This document shows, in pieces, positions 32,829 to 44,835 of a DNA stretch of 64,000 nucleotides. A program made the translations under genes and the position numbers. Source of the DNA: Gnetum montanum (taxonomy: Eukaryota; Streptophyta; Gnetopsida; Gnetales; Gnetaceae); the NCBI GenBank assembly GCA_015680685.1, contig MNCI01033529.1:654579-718578 (forward strand), read 5' to 3'. The notes below the pieces were generated by a model. The model was given only the letters and a program-made list of their open reading frames with translations. It ran no database searches and was not told where the DNA came from. Position 1 is the stretch's first letter. Every line of letters starts with the position of its first letter.

Positions 32829-34445
32829 TGAAAAACACCGCAAAAATTTGAAGTCATTTTGGCTTCACCAGGTTTTGCAATCCACACAGTGCTAAGGCAG
32901 TTTTTCAGGAGGAGAATGCTCTAAATTTAGGCTAGCCAGTTTGGCAAATTTTCTACTTTAGGTGTAAATAGGCTCTACAGGTCATCTTGCCTGTTCACCT
33001 AAGTAGTTTACCCAGTCAATAGCATGCTCAAAAGCAATGTGTGGAGTTGTTAGTAGCACCCAGAATGCGTGAAATAGTTTGGCAAGTTTTCTAAGTCACA
33101 ATGTCTGCTACACTATGCTACACCTCACTATGTAGCATAGTAAGCTTCAGAGAATGATTGCAGAATGAAGTGCTACACTATGCTATTTTACGCAGCGTAG
33201 CACAGCGTAGCAAAAGCAACATGATCTGTCCCCTCACCCGAATTCAAAGCCCTTTAGCAATGTCTCTTTCTATCAGAAAGTGATGGACCATGTATGCTGC
33301 TATGCTACACTGAGCTACATGGGGCAATGAGGCATAGCAATTTTGCAAAAGTGACAGAAGGAAACTCAAAGGATGAGATCAGCAAGCTCACAAGTGTCAC
33401 AGTACAGGAAGTAAAGTTTGGAGACTGGCAAAGTTTTTGTGACTAAGGTTGGTCGCTACGCTACGCTACACTACACTACGCTATGTAGCATAGCATAGCG
33501 TAGCAAGTATGCAGCCCACATGTAGCGGAACGCACAACAAGATGCTATGCTACACCGAACATGCTATGCTATGAAATATAGCAAATCATGGTGGGTGGTT
33601 GCGTGACATCAATGCACTTCACCTAATTGAACCGTTGGCACACATCTCCAGATGCTAACGGTGCAATTAAGATGTGGTAGACTCATAGTTATAGCATGGT
33701 AGGCTCGCATTACAATAGTCATGCAGGACCAACGATCATGCCTGGCACGTGTAGCACAGACAAGTCAACTTGGGCCCCAAGGCACATGACATCCAAACCA
33801 TCCATTTTGCATGTCCTTTAGCCCTATAAATACCCTGACGAGTAGCACTCAAAGTGTTGGACTATCTCTCGGTTAGACCTAGAGATTCTGTAACAAAAAA
33901 AGCAAGTTAGCATTGCTACCTTGAGCATTGTAAGCTTTCTGTTTGACACTGCAACCAGTTAGCATTCTCAACTAACATTTTGTTCTGTTCCCTTTCTATC
34001 ACCTTGGTACAAATTTTGCATTGTCAGCTCCTGAGCCTGCGCTCAAGCACATAGCCATTTCGCTCTACACGTCTTGGTTTCTCAGGATCTCTGCACTCCT
34101 CGATGTTCTGCAACCAACCATATCCACCTTGACAGAGCAAACTTGTAACTTCAGAGTGGTGCATTTTTCTAACTACATTTACTTTGTTTCCTACTTATTG
34201 TTGTATTTTACACTATTTTTTGGCTCTCTTGCATTTAAGCATTACTTCACGCTTTCATTTCCACCTTCAAACTACATGTTGCAAAAGGCTATATAGATGC
34301 TAACTAAGTCCCTATCTGATCGACCAGACCATTTAGCCTCATATCTGTTTCATCCAGCATGGCCCTCCCATAGATACGGGGTTGAGATTGTCATGACCGT
34401 CGACCCCGCGATGTTTTCTAACCACCAATGTTTTTGGTCACTACA
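32829..34445 (+). repeat. 5' LTR of element 3
   Basis: It begins TGAAAAACACC and ends GGTCACTACA. TATA box at 33825 (TATAAATACCCTGA). U3 carries palindromes of GCTACGCTA/TAGCATAGC words at 33112-33140, 33170-33213 and 33452-33505. Length 1617 bases, about 250 shorter than the element 2 LTRs, so elements 2 and 3 are different subfamilies. Confidence 0.85.
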
Positions 34446-34451
34446 ATTTTT

Positions 34452-34470
34452 TGGCGCTAGAAGGAGGGCC
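34452..34470 (+). promoter_or_regulatory. Primer-binding site, element 3
   Basis: TGGCGCTAGAAGGAGGGCC begins seven bases after the LTR end. Elements 1 and 2 have decayed forms of the same site (TGGCACTAGAAGGAGG, TGGTGCTACAAGGAGG). The tRNA is not identified. Confidence 0.7.
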
Positions 34471-34993
34471 TTTAGTGCCCTTTCCATGTGTTATGGTAGT
34501 CTTGTAAGCCTTCTCCACCCTAATACGCACTAGCATAAATGCAACATCATTTTGTGATTGTTTACGCTCTGTGTGGTGTAGATCGATCACTTCGACGGTT
34601 CCTCAAGAACCCTACAAGATGTAAAGCCTTTCATTGCTAGTTGACTAGCCTGTTTTACGGTAGTCTTGCATGCGCTTTGTATTCTGATTGTGCATTAGCG
34701 TATTGTGTGGTATAGATCGGTCGCTATGACGGTCCCTCAGGTATCCTGTGAGATGCAAAGCCTTTCATCGCTAGTTAACTTGCTCGTCTTATGGTAGTCT
34801 TCCATGCGCTCTGTACCCTATCGCGCACTAGTGAAAATGCGACACCCTTTTGCCATTGTTTACGCTTTGTGTGGTACATATTGGTCACCTCAACGGTTCC
34901 TCAAGAACCTGGCAAGACATAAAGCCTTCTTTTTATCACTTTCTAGTTTCTTCATGATTTTCGCACTCTTTTGCATAACTACACAGTTTAACA
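34471..34993 (+). other. Leader of element 3 with degenerate direct repeats
   Basis: Untranslated leader between primer site and gag. A segment of about 160-180 bases containing GTGTGGTGTAGATCGATCACTTCGACGGTTCCTCAAGAACC recurs three times (from about 34550, 34700 and 34850), each followed by GCAAAGCCTTTCATCGCTAG-like sequence. Confidence 0.6.
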
Positions 34994-37900
34994 ATGACTT
35001 TTTTGAACACTGCTGCTAACACCTTCAATGTTGAAGTTCCCATCACAGTTCAAGGCACTACTGGTGCCAAACAACTGCAGAACCTGATGTTGGAAACATG
35101 TTGATCCCTCAGGATCCAAAATCGAGGACCTAAGGGATTGGCCTAGCAACATGAGTGTTACAACTTCCTTTGTGCAAAGGTGTAGGTAAATCTGCCCTTG
35201 GATGTACATAAACTCGAAGACAAATGTAGCTTTGAGTTCGCTTACTGCAATGGGAAGGAATTTGTTCCTACTCTCGGAACTTCCATACCTTTGACACAGA
35301 CAAACCAAATGCTTCTAGACCAACTAATCTAGTTGGCTAGACTTAGGGAGCAACAAGACACAACATCCAACCAGGATGATGCTTTCCAAGATGGACTGGA
35401 GGAACTTGATTCTGAATCAGATGAGGGAGGTCAAACCAACCCCGTACCTATCCCTCCTACCCTGTTCTTCTAGGCCAATCTGTTTTCTATCACCGCTCCC
35501 TTTCTAATCATGCCTATGCTTCCACAACCCACAACTGTAACTGCTATGGGTAGCCATGTCAATCCCACGGCATTACAACGTCCTCTCTTTCCATTTTCGC
35601 CTATTTCATTTGTAGCCACTATTCCTTTGTAAACTGTTTAGCAGTCTATTCCTGTAGGACATCATATGCCAATCATGGCTACCCTACCACATGTTCATAC
35701 TATGCCTACATCCCAATCCTGTGCAACTTCTATTTCTATTCCTACGTTCGCGTCTACTTCACTCACTATGGTAGGCCCCAGCCGATCTACATGGTGGGCC
35801 CCATTTGCTTCTTTGCCTATTCCAAAACTATCATAGATGTCTTAATATGTTTACTTTCAAGCTTACCAAGCCTCATAGAGGGAACAACCCAACACTGGGC
35901 TATGGTCTATTCCGCCAGTGACACAGGAAGTCTATCCGGCAGCTCAAACCATAGTTGCTACTCCAACAACACCACCTATCAGGTGGTGGACAATGTAAGC
36001 AACACCTATTGTGGGGGCTACTGCAACAGTACTGCCAATGGGTCACACTACCACCCCTGCCATTCCACAGGTGGGAGCTGTCTCGGTAGTTCCCCAACCG
36101 CCTACACCATCACAGGGTTTGGATCAAGTGTTCTAGCTTATCCAGACCCTCACCGAGGAAATTAAATGCCTCAAGGCTATTGGATCTGACACAATACAAG
36201 TCATGGACTTTTACCAGGATGACCCCATCAGCTCTGCAATCCCTATTTTGACACTACCCCCAGGGATGTGCCTCCCACACTTCACGAAGTATGATGGGGA
36301 GGATAATCCCAATGCGCATCTTGTCACCTTCAAGTCTAAGTCTTTGCTATTACAACAATGGCCGCACATGATTATTTGTGTCTTGACCATGTCCCTAGCT
36401 GGGAAAGCCCTAGACTGGTACCATGCATTTCCACGCTTATTTATTTCAACTTTGGAAGAACTTCTGACCCAGTTTGTAATACACTTCAAGTACAACTTGA
36501 GGCCAGAAACCACACTGGATTAGTTGATGAGTGTGAAGCAAGACCCTCTAGAGCTAGTCCAAAAGTTCCTCCAACATTGGAGTGTAATCCTTAACAAAAT
36601 CCGTGAGCCCATCGCGGAGGCCCACCTATTGGACATCTTTAAAGATGCAGTGAATGACTTCATCAAGTTCAAACTGTATTACCTCACTCCTCGCACTCTT
36701 AACCAAGCCTTTGCTTAGAATAAGAGCATACAAGACACGACCGAGGCAAGCAAGGACCCAACCCACATCGTCTACAAAAACACCTTTACAAAGAAGGGCA
36801 AGGGTAAAGCCCCAACAACCATAGTGGCCACTGTGGTGACTGAGGCCAAGCCCAAACCTAGCAACAATGGTGGCAAGAACACCAAGAAATTGGACATACC
36901 TATAGCTAACCATGTGCCCAAACAGGGCCACGCACTGCAACCTGCTATACCTACACCTGAGATGTCTGCACAACCCAAACCCAACTTTGAGTGTAAATAT
37001 CACTCAAAGTACATCCCATTGCATCTCAAGCCTTCGAAACTTCTGAAATAGCTATTGGCAGTGGGGTACAACCAACACAAGTAGATGTCAGAAGAAGTAA
37101 TTAGTAGACATCAACGCTACTGAAAGCTCCTTAGGAACCCCTCCTTGGCCCTACCTAATGAGCCTCTAGTGCCTAGGGTTTTTAGGCTGGACAAGTTTTT
37201 TGACTACCACCAACAATGTGGTCACAACATGGATTACTGTCTGGCATTGCAAGATGACATCCAAAGATTAATCGACCAGGGGATATTGGTGCTGGAAGAA
37301 AGCAACCGAGTATGCCCTAAAAACCAATCTGTGCATGTCTACATAGATCCCCTCAACACTAACAATGTTAGTTACATCATCAACGTTATCAGCATTGACA
37401 ATGATCCTATGCCACCCCAGTAGCCATTCGTGGTTCGTGTGCCTCAACGTAGTGCACCAGCGCCACAGGCGGCTAACCAAAGCTCGCAACAACTGTTCAT
37501 CTTAAAAGTTCCTTCATAGGAATCCAGCTTTGTACCACCTATTATTGGAGCCATGCAGCTCCATCTATTAGCACCTCTAGCTCCATTTGTCATTAGGGGG
37601 CTGATGCTTTCGATAGCCCCCATCCCACGCAAAATAGCTGGATAACCTTCTTGTCTTAAAAAGTAAGAATTTCACTTCACAGGCAAGACGTCAAAGGGTA
37701 ATACCACTCAAGGTATTCCCAAGTCTACGTCTTCAGCCCTTGCATCTATGCCTTCATCACTTGAAACAAATGTTGACACAACCACACGGTCAGTGCCACC
37801 CTGCCAAAATGGGTATGAACCTAGATTCGAAGTCGTCCCTCCTTGGGAAATTCATCTTCTAGGATGAATAGAAGAAAAATAAATCATTGAATAGGGGGAA

Positions 37901-38823
37901 GCCAAGACTTGTTGAACACCTTCACTTAGGTTAAACAAGCTCTAAAACAACAAAACATTACACTGAGCCTATACGACCTGATCATGACATCCATCCCACA
38001 GCACGAGGCTCTGATCTACATGTTGGTAGCAATTTTGGTCAACAAAGACATGCCAGTGGAAGAGGAGGTGATCCACACAGTCATGCTTCCTCCTGCACCT
38101 GTAGAGCCAAAACAACCTCAACTAACCTTCTACAATGATGCCATTAGGGAAGATCCCAAGAGGGGTCAGGTGACCATAGCCCCTCTATTCATCACAATTT
38201 GGATCATCCAACACTGGATCCGAAGGGTACATGTTGATGATGGGGTAGTCACGAACATCATCCCCTTTCCCATTGTGGACAAGCTAGGCTTGGTCAACCA
38301 GATCAAACCCACAATGACGTCATGCCTGAGGTAGTTCAATCGGGTGCAGGTCATGGTGAAGGGCATAGTTCACATAGACTTCATAATAGGGGACCAGTTC
38401 CCCACAAACGCAAAATTCATCATGGTCGAGGAAATGCCTAGGTTTAACCTGATCTTGGGAAGATCATGGTTAGCATAGCTTAGGGATGTCTCCTCTCCCA
38501 TACACCAGGAAATCCACTTGCCTTATGCAGGCAGAGAGGTGGTGATCCATGGTGATGAAGTAGCAATGCAAGAAATCCATAATGTGGATGTAGAATAGGG
38601 CTCAAAGATCATAACATCTAAGAACAAAGTGCCTGTCACAGCTTACACTGACCACTTAGCAAGAGGATCAGCTCTGCAAGCTGACCCTCAAAGCACAAAA
38701 GCATGGGCCAAGTTACCCTTTCAAGTGGGGGGCAACGATGTAGAAAAAGGCCCTAGCAAAGCATCTCGACCTTATGTTTCACTCAACCCGTGTCAGGTCA
38801 AGAAGCAGCTACACCTAGCGTAG
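34994..38823 (+). pseudogene. gag-protease of element 3 (decayed)
   Basis: ATG at 34994 (MTFLNTAANTF) matches the gag start context of elements 1 and 2. After a P/T-rich region comes the capsid (LPHFTKYDGEDNPNAHLVTF, AGKALDWYHAFPR, KFLQHWSVILNKI) at 36260-36720. A lysine-rich linker follows, and then a zinc knuckle in the Tat form CxxHx4HxxxxC, here FFDYHQQCGHNMDYC near 37200-37240 with the first Cys replaced by Phe. The protease part at 38160-38560 has VHVDDGVVTNIIPF at the active-site loop and LILGRSWLA downstream. The frame closes after KKQLHLA with TAG at 38821-38823. Several earlier stops interrupt it. Unlike most gypsy elements, no RT follows for about 6 kb. Confidence 0.8.
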
Positions 38824-38875
38824 TAACCCCATCACTTCTTGCCCATGCACCATTCTTGCACTTCCATGTGATGGC

Positions 38876-39290
38876 TTGAAACAGCCTAAAACTAGCAAAC
38901 ACGCGATAGCCCGAAACGGCCTAAAACTAGCAATGTGCAATGGCCTAAAATAACCTAAAACTAGCAAACATGCAACAGCCTAAAATGGCCTAAAACTAGA
39001 AATGTGCAACAGCCCAAAATGACCTAAAACTAGCAATGTGCACTTACGTATTGTCCTTATGCTTCAATCTACTCGTGGTAGGTCAAGAAGTAGCTACACA
39101 TAGCATAGCAACCCCATTGCTTCCTACCCAATTGCCATCCATTGTACTTTCACCACTTTTCTGCTTTGTTAACATACCATCCTTCTGGTATGCTACACTA
39201 TGGCCCAAAATGGCCTAAAACTATCAATGGCCCAAAATGGCCTAAAACTAGCAATGGCCCGAAATGGCCTAAAACTAGCACATGAAAGCA
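38876..39290 (+). repeat. Repeat block TR1 of element 3, after gag
   Basis: About ten units of the form GCCCGAAATGGCCTAAAACTAGCAATG, irregularly spaced, in two clusters (38876-39030 and 39195-39280). The unit is a variant of the one in TR2 and TR3 (CCGCTATGACGTTAAACTAGCA). The second cluster also serves as downstream flank of the antisense gene. Confidence 0.75.
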
Positions 39291-39473
39291 TGAACATTCT
39301 ATACAATACGTAGCACATATGCATTGCAGAAGTTAGCACAGAATCAATCTCTATTTCACTAAATCCTTTCGCTTTATTCAAAACTGTTGTCTTTCAAACA
39401 ATGTTTGCAAAAATTTATTACACAAAAATTCAAAATTCCAAAATTCCAAAATTCCAAAAAAAATCCCATGTTG

Positions 39474-42400
39474 TCATGGGTCGTTTCTATTTGCATCATC
39501 TCTGCCATCCACTTCTACATCATCTCCCTTTGCATTGCCTTCCCCTACATTGCCCTCTGTAGGTTCTTCGCTCCCTCCCTCTACGAGTGCTACGCCTTCC
39601 CCTGGGGCCTGTATCATAGGGGTGAAGGAGTTAGCCAAGGAAAGAAACACAAACTATAGTAGAGCAATAAGCATTAATACAGCAAAAAAGCAACTAACTT
39701 GAGAAGGGCCCACATCTATCTCAAAGGGTATCTGGTCCAAACTAAGCCCAAGGTGATGCCAGACCTCCTCTGTTGAGATATCCACCCAAGGCCTCTTGCC
39801 TGGTTCAGTGTCTATTGTAGTAGCTCTCTCCCTTTCGGAGGTTGTCCATCTTGGTGGTCCTAGAGAAAAGAAGATGGTCACGGTTTCTCTTGTGGGAGGT
39901 TCCACCTTCAAGTTGAAAGATTTCGTAACCTTGACCTGCTCCTTGAACTTGGCATAGGCCTCAGAAGTGTCAATGGCATTTATGAATGATTCATACGTGA
40001 ATGCCTCCACAACAGCATCCTCGTATAGTATGCAATGGGTGGAATTTTTTCATTTATACATATGTTTGTGGTTTGTCTAGGACTGCCCCCATTCGTAAAC
40101 CTTGGTGGTAAAGTCTTTTAAATCTTGACACTTGTGGTCTAGCAAGTCCATCTACATCTGCTATTCTATTACTTTGCAGGTGGCTTCAACATTCTGATGT
40201 GCAACTACCCAAAACTTGGTGTAGTCTACCATGGCCATGTGCAAGTCCCCATTATTAGTGTTGCGGGCTATGAGGGACTCATTCCTTGACCTGAGATCCT
40301 CCACCTCAATGACCAGGTCGGCCTCTCTTTGCTTAGCTCTTTGGATCCATTTCCACAAGTCTTCATTGACACACTTGTACTTCCACAAGGAGTATTCTGA
40401 GTGCAAAGCGCATTTGCAAATTTCGTCGTATGTGCGACGAGATACCTAAGTCACTTCAGGTAGGAATGTGGACATAGCACTAACCTTCAAAGATCGTGTT
40501 GGATCCCATTTGAGTCAAGAGGCTTCCATGACATGAAGAGCATACCAGTCACATTAGTGTAGAAAAGGTAGAAAACTCAAGAAATCCTAGCATAACAACG
40601 TGAAAGAAAAAAATACTATCAGTTACCCGCTTCAAGATCCACCTGTAAAGGTAGCTAATCATGTCATCAATGATCCCCTGCATGAATGCAAGCTTGTTGG
40701 GGACTTTAGCCCATGATTCCGTGTGAATCGGTGAGGGTCTTGCAGCATCAACAGTAGCATCTATCACATAACAAAACACATTAGAAATGACCAAAATGGG
40801 CTATGATAAGGCAAACATATTGCCGAACTCACCAACGTCCAATTGCGGTCTCTCTTCCAGCTGACGTAAAATGATAGTGGTAGCTTGGTCGAAAGTTCCT
40901 TCTAGGTCCCTATGGACCTCCTCTTCATGTGCTGGTGCCTTTCCTTTAAGGAGACCAGCATTTTTTTTATTCAATGGAGGCTCCTCTTCGCCAGTAGGAG
41001 GGTTCTCCCTAATAACAAGAGCCCTTGTCTTTACTACAGGAATTTCCTTCCTTTCAACTGGGGCCCTTCTCTCTAAGATTGGGGCCCTTGCATCTTTATT
41101 TCTCATCCCTGTCTTAAGGACTAATACCTCTTTTTCACCTTCGTCTTCCTCTTCTTCTTTTGGTGATCAAGAAATGCATTCACACTAGTTCAAAGCAAGT
41201 TAGCCTAATGCAGGTGCTACACTAAGCTACGCCATCTAGCATAGCAGACTATAGCAAATCAAGCATTTAAAGAAAGAACTTACCAATAGAGGGTTGCATC
41301 CTCTGTAGTTTAAGCTATTTTTTTCACCTCTCATCTTTCTCTATGTGAATGATTTCCTCAGCTAGAGGAGGCCTCTTCCACCATAACTTGCTGGTCATAG
41401 TCTCAGCTATAAGATGTTCGCGCCATGACATGCTATCATCCATGGCGGGGGGTGTCTCACCTACGTTGTCTTGGCCATGAACGTTGTGGGCCATTCAATC
41501 CTTAGTCATTATAGAAAATAATTTTCCAATTATTTCTGTAAGATCCTGGGCCCGAGTGATCCAAAGGATCTAGTGAATCCATGGTCTGGAGATCTGGTCG
41601 TGATTTTACATGACCCAGACTTCCTTCTCCTGAACCACCAGGAACTTCGTGAAATGCTTCAGGTAGGATATGTAGAAGAAATAATGTATATTGGAATGGG
41701 ACTCCATTTTCTTACGGTGCCCGAAGATTTTAGTTTACAAGCCTTTACATAGAAACTCGACCCAGTTGTAACGGGCCCCATCCTCCAAAACCTCACGCAT
41801 TATCTAGGCTTGCTCAAGCCCCAGGACCTTCCCCTGGGTAAGTAGCTAGGGAAATGTGTGAGCACAAAAGATAGGGTAAACCTCCTTGGTGGATCCCTCC
41901 TTGAGCTTCTTCATGGGAAGCCCCTTTCACTCCTTGGTGAGCCCCAACCACTCTTGGATGTCCTTCTTCTGAAGGGTCAGCTTTGTTTTGGACTTCGACC
42001 CTATAAGGACACCTTTGACAGGGATACCAAAGAAGTCCACAAATAGCTAGTCATTGATGTCAATGATCACCCACACACTACGCATGTGCAGGCAAAAGTA
42101 GCTCACCTTGTTGGAAAAGGATTCAACCAAGGAGAGCATCTCGGTAGTAGGAATGTTTGGATTCAGGGCCATGAATAGATCCATAAGCTCCACCTTTTCA
42201 ATGTTCTAGACTAGGGAGTCCAACGCCACACCGTTTAGCCAGCGTTGGGTTGTCTCTACTTCCCCATACTTGAAGTAGACATTCACACCCTATGTCTTGG
42301 CGGTTACCACCGTCACCTCCTGAGGCTTCCTTGTCCCTACAATAGGTTCACAAAATGTTTAGAAAAAAATGTAGAAAGTTTGAAAACACTTAAGCATGTG

Positions 42401-43859
42401 GCACTTACTACTTAGCCTACCAGGTTGGTCTGGTAGAGGGAACTACGAGAGTTCAACTAGAACTTGTTCAACCGTGATCAGTTTGAAGGGTTCCACCCAC
42501 TCCTCATCCAACCAACCCTACCTCTTGCACTAGTCATAGAGAATGGAATACACGTCTAGGTAGGTGTGGTATTCACCCCCGCATTAACAAATCACTCCCG
42601 CTCACAAATTCTCAATAGAAGAGAACTCCTGTAGGGATATCTGTGATATAGCCAGTAGACCTAGAAGGTCATGAATACCATCCTTGTCAATGAAAAACTT
42701 GGTAGGAAATGCATACTATTAGCATGAGGCCAATATGGCCAGTGTCACACAAAAACAATGGAACAAGGCTGCAAAACTCACCCGCTAGCATAGTAGATAG
42801 TTCCCTAAGGGTTTTGGAAGCATGTTGTCATAAAACGTACGAGGAATAATGTGTTGAAATGGTGGTAGCAGTTGTACTCCATGATCTCCCAGATCTAGGC
42901 CAAACACCTTAACCCTGTTGGACGCTGATTGGATCCCTCTCCCTGCTTGCTCAGATTGCCGCATCGGTCAAGAACCTCAGAATGCCCTAACATGCCCTAG
43001 GAAAAATCACTTCTGTTATGCCGGCCACCTTCTCCTCCTCTAGAGAGGACCAAATGATCACATAAAAGTGGTCAAGGAGGAATTGTAGGAAGTCCTGTGC
43101 CCCTTTCCTGAACTAGACCCCTTACTCTCCCATGCATATCTAGGGAGGAGGAGCATTAGCTATAGGTCTACTCACATGACATAGGACCCCTCTAATTTCC
43201 AAAAAAATCAACTTGGGCTTTATCCCTACCCTACACAACATAATCAACAAATATTAGCATTTTTTTAAGTGCAATACACTCACAACATAGCAACATCTAG
43301 CAGTTCATGCACATAGCGTAGCATAATCCTCTACCCACGCATAGCGTAGAAAGAACATGAGAGTGCTAGTGTAGCAAAACATAGCCTAGTGTAACAACAT
43401 AATAATTAACAATATGTGTTAACAAAACACATGTCACACTATTGCAACACTCATGGCCCAGCCCTCTTGAGGGTTCCACGTCACACCATTCGAAGGCCAA
43501 GTAACTTAAACTATCCAAGCCCCCATGGTTATGGTAATCACAGTGGTGGCAGTTTAAGTGACCTTCCATGCAACGATGGCATAACGTTTGTGCATCTGCC
43601 ATAGCCGAAATGGTGACAACGGTGATGCAAAGGCCAAAACGACACAACGATAGAAAATGCTACTGACTGAGACAATGAAAGCAGAAAACACAAAGCGATA
43701 ACAGAATTGCAAAAAAAGCAGAGGATGCATAGTAACCTACCGGGTTAACGACTTGTCATTTTGCATCGCGACAAGTGCTTATGTCACATGCCCCGGGGTT
43801 TTCCTCACCTTCTCAACCTTTGCAAGCACCAGATGAGTACGTTCCTTCTTGGGAGCCAT
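39474..43859 (-). pseudogene. Antisense multi-exon gene with HAD/FCP1-like domain, element 3
   Basis: Deduced exons on the minus strand: 43859-43741 (MAPKKERTHLVLAKVEKV), 43230-42782, 42697-42421, 42336-41284, several between about 41240 and 40160, about 40010-39699, and a last acidic exon ending with TGA at 39474. Junctions show GT/AG signals and agree in place with the copy in element 2. Exon 2 opens KPKLIFLEIRGVLCHVS, then DFLQFLLDHFYVIIWSSLEE and YYASG, the layout of an FCP1/NIF-type HAD phosphatase. Motif I has Glu for the nucleophile Asp, and the DD motif reads LVRFMTT. Exon 4 (INDxLFVDFFGIPVKG) may be a plant-transposon-associated domain. Later exons give a coiled-coil-like stretch (WKWIQRAKQREADLVIEVED) and an acidic tail. 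Stops show decay. Function unknown. Confidence 0.65.
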
Positions 43860-44010
43860 TGTCCTGTTTGAAGATTTCCCCTCTTTGCTATGCGAGAAAT
43901 GCCTTGCTAATTGTTAGCATAATTGCTTCGTGCTCCGAAATTGCCTTGTGCTCTGATGTGGGTTCTGCACTCTTATAGTGGGAATGGCAAAATTTCTAGG
44001 GTTTAATCCC

Positions 44011-44019
44011 TATTTATGG
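44011..44019 (-). promoter_or_regulatory. TATA box of the antisense gene, element 3
   Basis: The reverse complement reads CCATAAATA followed by GGGATTAAACCC, about 150 bases before the ATG at 43859. The copy in element 2 has TATAAATAGGGGTTTACCCC at a similar distance. Confidence 0.5.
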
Positions 44020-44209
44020 TCGTAATGGCAAGAAAGGAAAACTTGCCGCTCTCTCTCTTTGATTAATGTGGAGCACATCGTACAATGTAGCATGCTCGCC
44101 ATGACATTGTAGCACTATTAGCATTAAATCCTTGACATGCTTCAAGCCAACTGTTTGCTTTTCCAAAAATAAAAAATATGTTTATTTTCATTACGGGTCC
44201 AAAAAAACC

Positions 44210-44720
44210 ATAAACTAGCCACCCTAGCAATCGCAGCGTAACTGGTCCGAAAATACCTTAAACTAGCAATCCTAGCATAGTTGCACATTTAATGGTATGA
44301 AAAGACCTTAAACTAGCAGTTCCAACCTTGTTAGACATTTGCAGTCCGCAATGACGTTAAACTAGCAATTTTGCACTTTCGCATTGGTAGCTTCGCAATT
44401 CCTAGTGGTTTTGTGTTTCCACATCGATGGTACATATTTCTACATTAGTGGTTTTGCATCATATCCACAATTTCCTGATTTGCATACTCCTAGTTTTGCA
44501 TGTCACGATTTTACACATTATAATTTGGTAGTGTGCAATGACACTAAACTAGCAGTTTGGCCTTTGCATATTAATAGTTTCACATTTTTACATGGGCAGT
44601 TTCGCATCTCTTAGAAATTTTGCACTTTCGCATTAGCAGTTTCACAACTTCTAGCATTTTTACATTTTTACGTTTGCATCTTTTTAAGCTTCATATTCTT
44701 GTTCCTTGGCAGTCCGCCAT
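44210..44720 (+). repeat. Repeat block TR2 of element 3, before RT
   Basis: Units such as GCAGTCCGCAATGACGTTAAACTAGCAATTTTG recur about five times, mixed with CATTAGTAGTTTCGCATTTC-type filler. The core GTCCGCAATGACGTTAAACTAGCA is the same as in TR3. Confidence 0.75.
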
Positions 44721-44835
44721 GACCTTTAACTAGTAAGCTTTCAATCTTTACATCATCATCTTCACAGGTTGCATCTCATCACCATTTTGCAAATTTTCAT
44801 TACATACAATCTCTGCCAACAGATGCCTCTTAACT

